Source: Corynebacterium jeikeium
GTDB taxonomy: Bacteria; Actinomycetota; Actinomycetes; Mycobacteriales; Mycobacteriaceae
NCBI RefSeq assembly: GCF_028609885.1
Contig: NZ_CP063195.1
Span: 2,232,001-2,296,000, forward strand
Direction: 5' to 3'
DNA: 64,000 bases
The translations under genes and the position numbers were made by a program. Numbering within the stretch: position 1 is the stretch's first letter; each line of letters opens with the position of its first letter. Of this stretch, positions 8,611 through 17,477 are shown in pieces. The notes beneath the pieces are model-generated. The model did no database searches and was not told where the DNA came from. It saw only the letters and a program-made list of their open reading frames with translations.

Positions 8611-9561
8611 CTAGTTCAGCTTCTCTACCTGATCAAATTCCAGCTCAACCGGGGTCTCACGGCCGAAGATGGAGACCATGGCCTTCAGGCGGTTGTTCTC
8701 GGTATCGATCTCGCTGATGGTTGCAGAAACGGAAGCGAACGGGCCGGACAGGATGGTGACGGACTCGCCCTCCTCGTAATCCACAACAACCTGCTCGCTG
8801 GCCGGCTTCGGCGGGGTAGCCACACCCGTTGCGGATACGTCCACGCCGGTAGCTGCCTCTTCGCCATCCTCGGACTCCTGCGGCTTCGCGGTCTCCGGCG
8901 GCAGCAGGAACTTGGCAACCTCGCGGATCTTCACTGGGGTGGGCTTGCCCTCGTTGCCGACGAAGCTGGTCACGCCAGGGGTATCGCGGACAACGGACCA
9001 GGAGGCGTCATCCAGAGACATACGCACCAGAACGTAACCTGGCAGCAGCTTGCGCTTCACCAGCTTGCGCTTGCCGTCGCGCAGCTCCACAACTTCCTCG
9101 ATCGGCACGACAACCTCGTGGATCTGCTCGTCCACGCCCAGGGTCTGGGCGCGCATCTCCAGGTTGGTCTTCACCTTGTTTTCGTAGCCGGAGTAGCACT
9201 GGATGATGTACCACTCGCCCGGCAGCTTCTTCAGCGCGCGCATGAACTGGCGCAGGCGAGCCTTGTAGGCAGCCATCGCAGCGTCCTCTGCGGACTGCTC
9301 GGCCTCGCCTTCGGCTCCCTCGCCACCCTCGGCTGCTGCGGAAGCCTCGGAAGCTTCAGCGCCGTCGGCGCTCGCCGTTTCTTCGGCCCCTTCGGTGGTT
9401 GGTGCTGCGGCGTCATCATTAGTGACGCCCTCAGCCTCAGCACCCGCAGCGTCCTGGTGCGCCTCAGCAACAGCCTGCTGTACGTCTTCTTGAGCGGCTG
9501 CAGCCAGGCTCTCTGCGCTGACGGCCTCGCCGTTCTGGTTGTTCTGGTTCTCTTCGGTCAT
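8611..9561 (-). CDS. nusG: Transcription termination/antitermination factor NusG
   Basis: This factor binds RNA polymerase and couples it to Rho or ribosomes. The first 100 or so residues are an acidic Ala/Glu-rich extension typical of high-GC Gram-positives. The NGN domain follows ([20 protein letters not shown] to [16 protein letters not shown]), then a linker of about 40 residues (residues roughly 225-260) and the KOW domain ([19 protein letters not shown]). I chose the ATG at 9561 because GGAGGG sits eight bases upstream; an in-frame ATG at 9579 overlaps that ribosome-binding site. The product has 316 residues. It lies 85 bases downstream of secE. Confidence 0.96.
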   Translation of the reverse strand: MTEENQNNQNGEAVSAESLAAAAQEDVQQAVAEAHQDAAGAEAEGVTNDDAAAPTTEGAEETASADGAEASEASAAAEGGEGAEGEAEQSAEDAAMAAYKARLRQFMRALKKLPGEWYIIQCYSGYENKVKTNLEMRAQTLGVDEQIHEVVVPIEEVVELRDGKRKLVKRKLLPGYVLVRMSLDDASWSVVRDTPGVTSFVGNEGKPTPVKIREVAKFLLPPETAKPQESEDGEEAATGVDVSATGVATPPKPASEQVVVDYEEGESVTILSGPFASVSATISEIDTENNRLKAMVSIFGRETPVELEFDQVEKLN

Positions 9562-9646
9562 GGAAGCACCCTCCATCATTAAAAATCCGCCTATCGCCGG
9601 GCGGCGAAGGCGGTATATAAGTTGATGTTCGCTAGCTTAACACAAG

Positions 9647-9991
9647 TTAGCGCATAATCTGTCGCAGACCCCAGCTGGCGGCCCAGTCGGTGCCGGCCAC
9701 GAGGGCGCAGACGAAGATCAGGAACAGCAGGACGATGACAGTGTAGTTCACCATCTCGCGACCCGTGGGCCAGATAACCTTGCCCATTTCGGAGATCACG
9801 CCGCGGATGTAGTCCACGATGGCGCTGAAGGGGTTCTTGCGGGTCTTTACAACTTCCGGAGCCTTGGAGTTGGAGTTCGCGACCGCGCGGGACGTGGTGG
9901 CCTGGCCGGCCACCTGACGCTTGCCGGACGGACGAAGGCTGCCGCCATTGCCGGATTCACCGGCTGCGGTCTTTTTGCTCTCGTCGCTCAC
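9647..9991 (-). CDS. secE: Preprotein translocase subunit SecE
   Basis: A 114-residue single-span membrane protein that clamps SecY in the Sec translocon. The N-terminal 60 residues are polar. The conserved amphipathic segment (FSAIVDYIRGVISEMGKVIW) follows, then one transmembrane helix (VIVLLFLIFVCALVAG). This matches the short actinobacterial form. It lies just downstream of tRNA-Trp and upstream of nusG on the same strand. Confidence 0.95.
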   Translation of the reverse strand: MSDESKKTAAGESGNGGSLRPSGKRQVAGQATTSRAVANSNSKAPEVVKTRKNPFSAIVDYIRGVISEMGKVIWPTGREMVNYTVIVLLFLIFVCALVAGTDWAASWGLRQIMR

Positions 9992-10031
9992 GTCTAAGTT
10001 CTCCTTAAAGGTACCTGCAAGGAAGATCGTG

Positions 10032-10104
<73 letters not shown>

Positions 10105-10364
10105 ATCGAAGTTCTGGTTCACGAGTGTACGCGACCAGACCAACATAGGTGAAGCAACATCCTGATAGCGGGGAAATACAGTGCTCATCTGCTGGACTTG
10201 CAGCTTCCACGCCACACATTCAGTGCAACGTTCAAAAACAATAGCAGGATAACGACCGCGCGACCAAATAGGGCGCGGGTGCTGGGGCTTGCGGAGTCGG
10301 GACACGCAGGTTTAGGGCAGGCGGTTTAAGGCGAGACACAGAACGTAGCGCCAGCAAAAGCAAA
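10105..10364 (-). other. Leader region upstream of tRNA-Trp and secE
   Basis: No convincing gene is seen in these 260 bases. A TACACT hexamer (minus strand) shortly before tRNA-Trp is a possible -10, but no good -35 at the right distance was found. Open frames here run through the tRNA and are not genes. Confidence 0.35.
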
Positions 10365-10394
10365 ACCACCCGGCGACTTACATCACCGGGTGGT
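10365..10394 (-). terminator. Terminator after the Thr-Met tRNA pair
   Basis: ACCACCCGG (10365-10373) pairs perfectly with CCGGGTGGT (10386-10394). On the minus strand the stem is followed by TTTTGCTTTT. T-rich sequence on the other side makes it potentially bidirectional. Confidence 0.75.
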
Positions 10395-10409
10395 CTTGAT
10401 CTTATTTTG

Positions 10410-10483
10410 TAGCGGTGGAGGGACTCGATCCCTCGACCTCACGATTATGAGTCGTGCGCTCTAACCAGCTGAGCTACACCGCC
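10410..10483 (-). tRNA. tRNA-Met (CAT), elongator type
   Basis: A 74-base cloverleaf with acceptor GGCGGTG paired to CACCGCT (first pair G-U), discriminator A and anticodon loop CTCATAA giving CAT. It lacks the mispaired 1-72 end of an initiator. A tRNA-Ile with modified CAT is the alternative, but the Thr-Met-Trp neighbourhood favours elongator Met. Confidence 0.9.
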
Positions 10484-10556
10484 ATCGTCGCCACTTTGCT
10501 ACGGACCGCCAACGGTCTGTGTCTAACGTCGCGTGACGGGGCGCATAAAATGACAG

Positions 10557-10629
10557 AGCCCCCTGACGGAATCGAACCGTCGACCTTTTCCTTACCATGG
10601 AAACGCTCTGCCGACTGAGCTAAGGGGGC
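10557..10629 (-). tRNA. tRNA-Thr (GGT)
   Basis: A 73-base cloverleaf with acceptor GCCCCCT paired to AGGGGGC, discriminator T and anticodon stem TTTCC/GGAAA around loop ATGGTAA giving GGT. It is first in the Thr-Met-Trp-secE order. A weak promoter (TTGTGT and TAAGCT, 18 apart, minus strand) may lie about 60-100 bases upstream. Confidence 0.95.
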
Positions 10630-10736
10630 ATCACTTCATTAACGCAGCGGATTTGTTTTAACCGCATCGCTTGAAGCCTGAGTTAGCTTAACCACCCGGC
10701 GATACTTTACACAAATCGGCAGTTCAGGGGCGGGTT

Positions 10737-10885
10737 TTATAGCTTCCAATCACTCTGCATTCCAACGTCTTCAATGCGCTTAGGCCAGCCTCTCGCCAAC
10801 TTAGCCTCCAGCCCCTCAACAGCCCACTGAATGTCGCTATCCGTTGGGTTGAGTGTCGCTAGAACGGGAATTCGTTAGTGCACAT
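10737..10885 (-). pseudogene. Small 49-residue reading frame broken by a one-base deletion
   Basis: A good ribosome-binding site (GAAGGTGAG) precedes an ATG at 10885 whose frame stops after eight codons. The next frame then stays open to a TAA at 10737. It reads VLATLNPTDSDIQWAVEGLE and continues to GMQSDWKL, with protein-like composition. One extra C in the CCC at about 10866-10868 would fuse the two into a 49-residue protein. I do not recognise the product. It could be a decayed gene, a sequencing indel, or chance. Confidence 0.4.
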
Positions 10886-10999
10886 CGTTCTCACCTTCAC
10901 ATACACACAGGTCAGAGAGTTGACCTATGCACGGTCTTGCAAGACTTGGTGACGTTTTCCCGATCTAACGACATCCCACCGTGCAGCCTCCCCGCTACC
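10886..10999. other. Intergenic sequence before the insertion element
   Basis: No gene is seen. The only structure noticed is an 8-bp inverted repeat, TGCACGGT (10928-10935) with ACCGTGCA (10978-10985 region), separated by about 42 bases. Its role is unknown. Confidence 0.3.
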
Positions 11000-11007
11000 T
11001 CATGCCC
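11000..11007. repeat. Target site duplication, left copy
   Basis: TCATGCCC directly abuts the left inverted repeat and recurs unchanged at 12388-12395. Confidence 0.9.
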
Positions 11008-11032
11008 GGGTTAATAGACAAAAAGTGTGTCC
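11008..11032 (+). repeat. Left terminal inverted repeat of the insertion sequence
   Basis: Starts GGGTTAATAGACAAAA and ends GTGTGTCC. It matches the reverse complement of 12363-12387 at all but about four positions. Confidence 0.9.
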
Positions 11033-11159
11033 GCATCCCAGCATAACCGCAGCACACACCCCACAAATCACCGCATAATAGCTCCCCGAAAGCTATTCCC
11101 CACACCATCCCACACCTCCGGCCACATCTGTGCTAAACGCACACCGGTTGGATTAAAGG

Positions 11160-12344
11160 ATGACCACCAACCGACCCAGCTGCCCACTATGCAGCAACAA
11201 CACAAAGAAAAACGGCACCACCAGCAAAGGAACAACCCGCTGGCGCTGCACCAAATGCGGACACTCCTTTACCCGCAGCACCCAAACACACAACAAAAAC
11301 GCCGCTACCATGACCTGGTTCATCCAATGGATCACCGGCACCCAACCACTGACACAGATTGCAGTTACACAAAACGTCTCAGCAAAAACACTGCAACGCC
11401 GCTTCCACTGGTGCTGGTGGATCATCCCCACACCCACCATCGATACTTTCCGTATCTACGACCAGATCTTCCTGGACGCGACCTACCTAAGGTCCGGCTG
11501 CCTCCTTATCGCTGCCAGCAAAACCCACGTCATCAACTGGACCTGGGCCAGACAAGAAACCACCGCCGCCTACACCGAACTACTACGCCCCATTGCCGCA
11601 CCACTTGTCGCAGTGACAGACGGCGGACAAGGCGCCCAATCAGCCATCCACCACTGCTGGCCGACAACACGCATCCAACGCTGCCTCGTCCACGCTCAAC
11701 GAACAGTCCGCCGCCATACCACCAGCAATCCCCGCACCGACGCAGGCAAAACCATCTACCGCCTAGCCCTGAAACTCACTCGCATCACAGACCTTGACCA
11801 CGCAGCCGAATGGGTCACACACCTGCACGAATTCAACCACACCTACCGGGTGTGGATGAACGAGAAAACCACCATCCGCGACCCTGCCAGCGGTGCCTAC
11901 AGCAGGGTCTACACCCACCAACGCGTCCGAGCGGCCTATCAGTCATTACTATCCCTGCACCGCAGGAACCTGTTGTTTACCTACCTGCAACCACCACCAA
12001 CAACCATCAATCCTGACGGACTAGCAGCGACAACAAACAGTCTCGAAGGCGGCATCAACGCCCCAATAAAAGAACTGGCCCGCAGGCACCGCGGATTATC
12101 ACTACCGCATCAACGCACAGTGATGGATTGGTGGCTGTACCTACATACAGAAGTCCCTGACGATCCGGTCAAGATCGCCAGGGACCAGCGATGGGGTCAA
12201 GACGCACTTTCCACAGCAACAAACTTGATCACCCACGACACCACAGCCACTACCAATGACATCGGTGCACCAGCAGAATACGACACCGCCATCGACACCA
12301 GCTACCAACACAACCTCGGCATCCAAAAAGGCTGGGTCAAATAA
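11160..12344 (+). CDS. IS256-family (IS1249 group) transposase
   Basis: A 394-residue DDE transposase that cuts and joins the ends of the surrounding element. The N-terminus has a zinc ribbon (CPLC and CTKCGHSF). The mutator-type catalytic residues appear as D in DQIFLDATYL, D in VAVTDGGQGA and E in TNSLEGGINAP. A C-x2-H segment (RCLVHAQRTVRRH) follows the second Asp, as in this family. The frame is intact and fills most of the element. It begins at an ATG preceded by AAAGG. A high Thr/His content and C-rich codons differ from the neighbouring host genes, consistent with foreign origin. Confidence 0.93.
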   Translation: MTTNRPSCPLCSNNTKKNGTTSKGTTRWRCTKCGHSFTRSTQTHNKNAATMTWFIQWITGTQPLTQIAVTQNVSAKTLQRRFHWCWWIIPTPTIDTFRIYDQIFLDATYLRSGCLLIAASKTHVINWTWARQETTAAYTELLRPIAAPLVAVTDGGQGAQSAIHHCWPTTRIQRCLVHAQRTVRRHTTSNPRTDAGKTIYRLALKLTRITDLDHAAEWVTHLHEFNHTYRVWMNEKTTIRDPASGAYSRVYTHQRVRAAYQSLLSLHRRNLLFTYLQPPPTTINPDGLAATTNSLEGGINAPIKELARRHRGLSLPHQRTVMDWWLYLHTEVPDDPVKIARDQRWGQDALSTATNLITHDTTATTNDIGAPAEYDTAIDTSYQHNLGIQKGWVK

Positions 12345-12362
12345 CCACGACACACCCGGGAA

Positions 12363-12387
12363 AGACACACATTTTGTCCTTTAACCC
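12363..12387 (-). repeat. Right terminal inverted repeat of the insertion sequence
   Basis: The reverse complement reads GGGTTAAAGGACAAAATG and continues into TGTGTCT. It begins 18 bases after the transposase stop. Confidence 0.9.
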
Positions 12388-12395
12388 TCATGCCC
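12388..12395. repeat. Target site duplication, right copy
   Basis: TCATGCCC, identical to 11000-11007, immediately follows the right inverted repeat. Confidence 0.9.
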
Positions 12396-12418
12396 AACTC
12401 TCGCACTGAGAACAGCAA

Positions 12419-12461
12419 AACCCGGTGGCCACCTCCCGCATCGGGAAGCAACCACCGGGTT
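12419..12461 (-). terminator. Terminator after tRNA-Tyr
   Basis: AACCCGGTGG pairs perfectly with CCACCGGGTT (12419-12428 with 12452-12461). On the minus strand the stem is followed by TTGCTGTT; the opposite side is also T-rich. It lies just downstream of tRNA-Tyr and close to the insertion point. Confidence 0.7.
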
Positions 12462-12483
12462 GTTGTTTTGCCATTTGGCGCTG

Positions 12484-12565
12484 TGCCAGATGATGGATTC
12501 GAACCAACGAAGGCAGAGCCGGCGGATTTACAGTCCGCTCCCTTTGGCCGCTCGGGCAATCTGGC
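12484..12565 (-). tRNA. tRNA-Tyr (GTA)
   Basis: An 82-base class II tRNA with acceptor GCCAGAT paired to ATCTGGC, discriminator A, anticodon stem GGACT-GTA-AATCC region giving GTA, and a long variable arm. The 3' CCA is not encoded. Confidence 0.95.
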
Positions 12566-12688
12566 ATGCACCATTCGGTGCGCTGGTAACTCTACTACGA
12601 GTAGCCCCAACTTATGCAAATCGCCAGCTCAAGCAGCTCTCCGGAAGCTACCCTGCGCGCCCCGCAGGCTCCGAGGCCACTCCGCCAG

Positions 12689-13699
12689 CTACCCCAGACG
12701 TTCCAAGGCGAAGTCCATCAAGTGACGCAGCGCCTGAGTCACCTGGTTCTCAGGCAGCTTGGCCAACTCATCCTCGCCATACTGGCGGTAGCGCTGTACG
12801 ACCTCAAAGGACTTCTCGCGGCCTTCGGAGCCACGGATAAGCTCCAGCGCCTCGTCCACCAAGGCATCATCCGTGACAGGTCCGGTGAGGATCTCGCGCA
12901 GTCGCGCCCCTGTGGCGTCATCCTGCTGCATTGCGTAAAGAACCGGCAGGGTGAACACGCCCTCGCGCAAGTCCGTGCCAGGCTGCTTGCCAGAGACCTC
13001 CGGGTCGGCCCAAATGTCGATGATGTCGTCGACGATCTGGAAGATCTGGCCGACGTTGCGGCCGAAACGGAACAGTGCCTCGCGGTGCTCCTCGGAAGCG
13101 CCACTGTGCAGCGCGCCGAGCCAGCCAGCAGAGGCGATGAGCACACCCGTCTTCTCCTGAATGACGGTGAGGTAGTGCTCGATCTCGTCCTCCCCATCGC
13201 GGGCGCCAATGGTCTCCCGCATCTGGCCGGTCACCAGCTCCTGGAAGGTCTCCGCGAAGTGCTGCACCGTCTGGGCGCCGAGCGTTGCCATTATTTCGCT
13301 GGCGATGGCGAATAGGTAGTCGCCCGCCAGAATCGCCACGGAGTTGTTCCAGCGCTTGTTCGCGGATTCCGCACCGCGGCGCTGGTCGGACTCGTCCATC
13401 ACGTCGTCGTGGTACAGCGTTGCCAGGTGGGTCAGTTCCACTACGGCAGCTGCCTCGTGTACTTCCTGCGCGGTTGGCTTCTCACCGTAATGAGCCGCCA
13501 GCAGGGCGAACATCACGCGGAAGCGCTTGCCGCCTGCCTCGAAAAGGTGGCTGATCTTGTCGGTGAGGAAAGACTCGCCAACCGACAGCCGATCCTTCAG
13601 CAGCTGTTCAACCTGCTGCATCGACTGGCCCAAGGCCTCGTTTAATTGCGCGTCCCCCACGTCAGGGAGCGCCGGTTTACGGGGTGTGGCACTTGGCAT
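12689..13699 (-). CDS. grcC: Long-chain polyprenyl diphosphate synthase (menaquinone side chain)
   Basis: This enzyme adds isopentenyl diphosphate units to build the polyprenyl tail later joined to the menaquinone ring by MenA. The first aspartate-rich motif is LYHDDVMDESDQRRG and the second is IVDDIIDIWADPE; both bind the Mg-diphosphate. GKRFRV and the QDDATGARLREIL segment also fit the trans-prenyltransferase family. With the ATG at 13699 it has 336 residues, the usual size. A GTG at 13750 would add 17 residues, and neither start has a strong ribosome-binding site. It is divergent from menJ and beside other men genes. The gene name follows the mycobacterial neighbour and chain length is not predictable here. 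Confidence 0.88.
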   Translation of the reverse strand: MPSATPRKPALPDVGDAQLNEALGQSMQQVEQLLKDRLSVGESFLTDKISHLFEAGGKRFRVMFALLAAHYGEKPTAQEVHEAAAVVELTHLATLYHDDVMDESDQRRGAESANKRWNNSVAILAGDYLFAIASEIMATLGAQTVQHFAETFQELVTGQMRETIGARDGEDEIEHYLTVIQEKTGVLIASAGWLGALHSGASEEHREALFRFGRNVGQIFQIVDDIIDIWADPEVSGKQPGTDLREGVFTLPVLYAMQQDDATGARLREILTGPVTDDALVDEALELIRGSEGREKSFEVVQRYRQYGEDELAKLPENQVTQALRHLMDFALERLG

Positions 13700-13867
13700 G
13701 TCCGTGGTCAGCCTCGACTTTTCCTCTTGAACTGCGCATGCGTTTTTCACATGCGGTCTTTTACATGTCTACCGACACTTTAGTCGATTAACGTGGCGGT
13801 GTTTAACGCACGTGCGATCTACGCCTCGACCTCCCCGCCAGCCCTCCCCACCCGCGTGGAACAATAG

Positions 13868-15313
13868 GTGTCGATGATTCCCCCCGCTTCTGAAACTTTC
13901 AACGCTGGCCCCCTCGGCATCGAGTGCGATCTCGCCGTCATCGGAGCAGGCCCGGCTGGTTCCGCCGCTGCTTTTCACGCCGCCCGCGCCGGCCTGGACG
14001 TGGTGATGGTGGACATGGCCGACGTGCCGGGTTCTGTGCCGGGCACTGCAGCCAGTCCCCTCCCGGTCGGCCGCGATAAGACCTGCGGCGATGGCCTCAC
14101 CCCGCGCGCCGTCGCCTCCCTGGAGTCGATGGGCGCGCTCCACCTCCTCGACGGCGCCCCGTACATTCGAGGGCTCAAGCTGCACGGCTTCGGCGGTTCC
14201 ATCACCGCGCCGTGGCCTTCAGGAAACTTCCCGCAACGCGGCTCGGCCATCCCCCGCACGCGCCTGGATGCTGCCCTCGCCGGGATCGCTATCGCTGCGG
14301 GTGCGCGTTTTATTCAAGCGAAGATTAATGACGCCACCTCGGCTCCAGTGACCCAGCAGCTCAGCGAGGTCGCCGGCACTCGCACCGGTGAGGGCGTGCA
14401 AGGTTCATCCGCGCCCGTGAAGATCCGTGCGCGCTTCTTCGTCCTGGCCGAGGGCGTGCGCAGTGGCATCGCCCGCAAGCTGGGCGTGCAGTGGGATAAG
14501 GGGCTGGTCCACGGCATTGCGGCCCGCAGCTACATCAACACCCCCTACGGCGACGAGCCGTGGATCCACTCGCACCTGGAGCTCAACGACGCTTCCGGAA
14601 CCGCCCAGCCGGGCTACGGGTGGGTGTTCCCCCTGGGCAATCCGGCCGAAGGAGCGGATCGCGGCCCGGCTGAAGGCATCGGCAAAGCGAACCTCGGCTG
14701 CGGAGTGCTGGCCACCACCAAGCGCCCCGCCAAGGTAAACACCAAGAAGCTGCTGCGCGACTACGCGCGCCAAGTCAGCGGCGAATGGGCCATCGAGGGA
14801 GAGCCGGAATCCATCACCTCCGCCCTCCTGCCGATGGGCGGAGCCGTCAGCCGCGTGGCTGGCCCCAACTGGGCCGCCATCGGAGACACCGCCGCCTTAG
14901 TCAATCCGCTGAACGGCGAAGGCATCGACTACGCCTTGGAATCCGCCGAGTTGCTGGTCCGGTTGTTGGTTGATCAGTGGGGCGGGCCGGAGAAGTGGGC
15001 GTCCAAAATAAAGAGCCACAATGGTGCCGGCATGGAGCCAGAATGGACGGACCAGCTGCAGAAACACTATGGCGAAGCGTTCGGGCTGGCGCGGCGCCTG
15101 GCGGTGGTTCTGACGATGCCGGGGCTAATGAGCGCACTCGGACCGCTGGGCATGCGCGGGCCGCTGGCGAACCGCGTGATGGGAGTGGCGACGCGCCTGA
15201 TGGGGAACCTCGTGAGTCCAGCTGACCGCGACGTGGCGGCCAGGTTGTGGCGGGGTGCAGGAAGGGTTGTAAACCTCGCACCGATTGACGAGCCCTTCGC
15301 GGCGCGGAAGTAG
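13868..15313 (+). CDS. menJ: Geranylgeranyl reductase-family flavoprotein, probable menaquinone reductase MenJ
   Basis: A 481-residue FAD-dependent reductase. The N-terminal dinucleotide fold (CDLAVIGAGPAGSAAAFHAA) and the second FAD motif (WAAIGDTAALVNPLNGEGI) define the family. The conserved GDGLTPRAV segment is also present. Next to polyprenyl synthase and menG it most likely saturates one isoprene unit of menaquinone, as mycobacterial MenJ does; that is inference by context. Starts at GTG 13868 or ATG 13874 are both possible. An acidic, variable stretch around residues 165-180 looks like an insertion. Confidence 0.85.
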   Translation: MSMIPPASETFNAGPLGIECDLAVIGAGPAGSAAAFHAARAGLDVVMVDMADVPGSVPGTAASPLPVGRDKTCGDGLTPRAVASLESMGALHLLDGAPYIRGLKLHGFGGSITAPWPSGNFPQRGSAIPRTRLDAALAGIAIAAGARFIQAKINDATSAPVTQQLSEVAGTRTGEGVQGSSAPVKIRARFFVLAEGVRSGIARKLGVQWDKGLVHGIAARSYINTPYGDEPWIHSHLELNDASGTAQPGYGWVFPLGNPAEGADRGPAEGIGKANLGCGVLATTKRPAKVNTKKLLRDYARQVSGEWAIEGEPESITSALLPMGGAVSRVAGPNWAAIGDTAALVNPLNGEGIDYALESAELLVRLLVDQWGGPEKWASKIKSHNGAGMEPEWTDQLQKHYGEAFGLARRLAVVLTMPGLMSALGPLGMRGPLANRVMGVATRLMGNLVSPADRDVAARLWRGAGRVVNLAPIDEPFAARK

Positions 15314-15347
15314 CCGCCGTTGCTGGCCGCACGCGGATAAGTTCCAG

Positions 15348-16034
15348 TTAGTCGCGGATCGCGCTATGGAGCGCCACGATTCCGCCGGTGAGGTTCTGCC
15401 AGCCGACCTCTCGCCAACCGCAGTCGCGAATCTCCGCGGCGAGTTCCTCCTGGTCAGGCCAGGCGCGGATAGATTCGGCGAGGTACTCGTAGGCATCCGC
15501 GTTAGAGCTAACCACCTTGGCGACCTTCGGCAGGGCGCGCATCAGGTATTCCTTGTAGACCGTCTTGAAGATCGGGACGACGGGGGTGGAGAACTCCGCG
15601 ACAGCGAGCTTGCCGCCCGGCTTCGTCACTCGCGCCATTTCGCGCAGGCCGGCACGGAAATCCACGATGTTGCGCAGACCGTAGTTGATCGTCACCGCGT
15701 CGAAGGTCGCGTCGGCGAACGGCAGGTTCGTTCCGTCCGCGCACACCATCGGCACATTGCGGTGGGAGCCGGCGGCGAGCATGCCGAAGGAGAAGTCGCA
15801 GGCGATGCAGGTGGCACCCGTGCGGGCGAACTCTTCGGTGGATACGCCCGTGCCTGCGGCGAGATCGAGCACCAGGTCGCCGGGCTTCAAGTCGAGGCGC
15901 TTGCGGGTACGGATGCGCCAATAGCGATCCTGCCCGAAGCTCAACACCGTGTTGGTGAGGTCGTAGTTCTTGCCTACCGCGTCGAACATCGACGCGACTT
16001 CATGCGGCTTCTTTTCCAAACTTGCCCGAGACAC
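15348..16034 (-). CDS. menG: Demethylmenaquinone methyltransferase
   Basis: This enzyme carries out the last methylation of menaquinone with S-adenosylmethionine. The 228-residue protein starts [20 protein letters not shown]. It has the SAM-binding motif [17 protein letters not shown] and the UbiE/MenG signatures [17 protein letters not shown] and [16 protein letters not shown]. The length is normal. It lies convergent with menJ and 29 bases downstream of mgtA on the same strand. The alternative name is ubiE-like. Confidence 0.94.
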   Translation of the reverse strand: MSRASLEKKPHEVASMFDAVGKNYDLTNTVLSFGQDRYWRIRTRKRLDLKPGDLVLDLAAGTGVSTEEFARTGATCIACDFSFGMLAAGSHRNVPMVCADGTNLPFADATFDAVTINYGLRNIVDFRAGLREMARVTKPGGKLAVAEFSTPVVPIFKTVYKEYLMRALPKVAKVVSSNADAYEYLAESIRAWPDQEELAAEIRDCGWREVGWQNLTGGIVALHSAIRD

Positions 16035-16062
16035 GACTCACATCTTAGCGCGGGCGCTTCGC

Positions 16063-17385
16063 CTACTTCGCGGCGGGCTCGGCGCTGACCTGCGGGGCAG
16101 ACTCGGCCGAAGTCTCAACGGTGGCCTGGGCGGTGGTCTCCTCGGTGGTCTCCTCAGCTGCGGGACGGGGCACTTCGCGCACCCCCGTGAAGTCGCGCTG
16201 CGAACCCTTGCGCGGGGCCGCCTTGCCACCCTGTGCGATGGCCTGGCGGTAGTAGCCGAGCAGCTGGTCGCACAGGCTGGACCAGCTCTTGTTCTGCACG
16301 CCCTCAAAGGCGTTGTCGCGGTAGGTATCCACGTCCCCGGCCAGGATGGTGTCCACCGCTTCGACCAGCTCGGCCTCGAAGTTCTCGACGTTCAGCAGAT
16401 AGCCGTTGTGGCCCGGCTTGATCAGGTCGATAGGGCCACCGGCAGCCGGGCCGATGGTCGCCACGCGGGAAGCCTGGGCTTCCTGAATCGCCTGGCAGAA
16501 CGTCTCGTACTGCCCGGTATGCACGAAGATGTCCAGGCTGGCGAAGGCATGAGCCAGGTCCTCGCCGTACAGCCCGCCGGTGAACACTGCGGTGGGCATC
16601 CGAGACTTGAGGTCATCCATCTCCGGGCCGTCGCCGACGATCACCAGCTGCACGTCGTCCCGGCCGTTCAGGGCAGCCATACGCTCCACGGACTTCTCGG
16701 CGGCCAGACGGCCGACGAAGCCGACGATGGTGCGGCGACCCTCCAGGTCGGCGGCCTCGCCAACGTTGCCGCGCTTCTTCTCGCCCTCCAGCAGCCATTC
16801 GCGGCGCAGCTCGTCGGAACGCTTGGAGGGGTGGAAGCGCTCGGTATCCACGCCGCGCCCCCAGTGCGCCACACCCCGCACCCGGTTTTCTTCCAGCTCG
16901 CGCATCGTCACGGAGCTCGGGGCAAGCGTCATGGCGCACATGTTGTGCATGACGCGCACCCAGCGCCAAGCCATCTTGGACAGGAACTTCATTTTGTAGT
17001 TGTTGGCGAAGCCCGCGACGTCGGTCTGGAAAATTGCCACGCAAGGCAGCTTCAGTGCCCGCGCTGCCACGGCACCCGCGCCGCCGAGCACGAAGGGGCT
17101 GGCCAGGTGAACCACGTCGGGCTGGAACTTCTTCAGCTCCGTGTACACGCTCGGCATCGGCACGCCGATCGGCAGGGAGTTAATACCCGGCACGTCTACG
17201 GCGGGCACGCGGGCGATGCGGTAGCCCTCGTAGGTCGCAATTTCCTCTTGCCCATTCGTTGCCCCCGGGGCGATCACCAGCGCTTCGTGTCCGTTGGCAC
17301 GCAGGTGCTCCAAAACTCGGAGCACGGAATTGACCACGCCGTTTACGTTGGGCAGAAAGCTCTCGGCAACAATTGCAACTCGCAT
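16063..17385 (-). CDS. mgtA: GT4-family mannosyltransferase, MgtA-like
   Basis: A 440-residue glycosyltransferase of the GT-B fold. The N-terminal domain begins with FLPNVNGVVNSVLRVLEHL, typical of GT4 enzymes. The C-terminal nucleotide-sugar site has GFVGRLAAEKSVER and the E-x7-E region ETFCQAIQEAQASRV. In mycobacteria and corynebacteria the homologue beside menG transfers mannose from GDP-mannose to a glucuronic-acid diacylglycerol in cell-envelope glycolipid synthesis. That assignment rests on synteny and family likeness. After about residue 385 there is a Thr/Glu/Ala-rich, probably disordered tail absent from minimal family members. Confidence 0.85.
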   Translation of the reverse strand: MRVAIVAESFLPNVNGVVNSVLRVLEHLRANGHEALVIAPGATNGQEEIATYEGYRIARVPAVDVPGINSLPIGVPMPSVYTELKKFQPDVVHLASPFVLGGAGAVAARALKLPCVAIFQTDVAGFANNYKMKFLSKMAWRWVRVMHNMCAMTLAPSSVTMRELEENRVRGVAHWGRGVDTERFHPSKRSDELRREWLLEGEKKRGNVGEAADLEGRRTIVGFVGRLAAEKSVERMAALNGRDDVQLVIVGDGPEMDDLKSRMPTAVFTGGLYGEDLAHAFASLDIFVHTGQYETFCQAIQEAQASRVATIGPAAGGPIDLIKPGHNGYLLNVENFEAELVEAVDTILAGDVDTYRDNAFEGVQNKSWSSLCDQLLGYYRQAIAQGGKAAPRKGSQRDFTGVREVPRPAAEETTEETTAQATVETSAESAPQVSAEPAAK

Positions 17386-17477
17386 ACCCTTCAGCTTCCC
17401 TTTTGTAGTTCACGCCCGCGTTTCGTCTGGGTAAAAACATTAACAAGTCTAGGCAAACAGAAGGTTACTTTCACCAC

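Larger units (their letters stand above)
11008..12387 (+). mobile_element. Complete IS256-family (IS1249-type) insertion sequence
   Basis: A 1380-bp element with near-perfect 25-bp terminal inverted repeats (GGGTTAA, variable pair, GACAAAA, GTGTGTC). It contains one intact transposase gene and is bounded by identical 8-bp target duplications. These are the features of an IS256-family element that inserted recently and has not rearranged. It sits between the tRNA-Thr upstream region and tRNA-Tyr, 96 bases beyond the 3' end of the latter. The IS1249 resemblance is from memory of the corynebacterial transposase sequence and element length (about 1.4 kb). Confidence 0.93.

Noticed and set aside
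10891..11160. Possible coding on the left shoulder of the insertion sequence
   Set aside because: The open frame (from 11027) is an out-of-phase shadow of the transposase with His/Pro/Thr bias and no ribosome-binding site.
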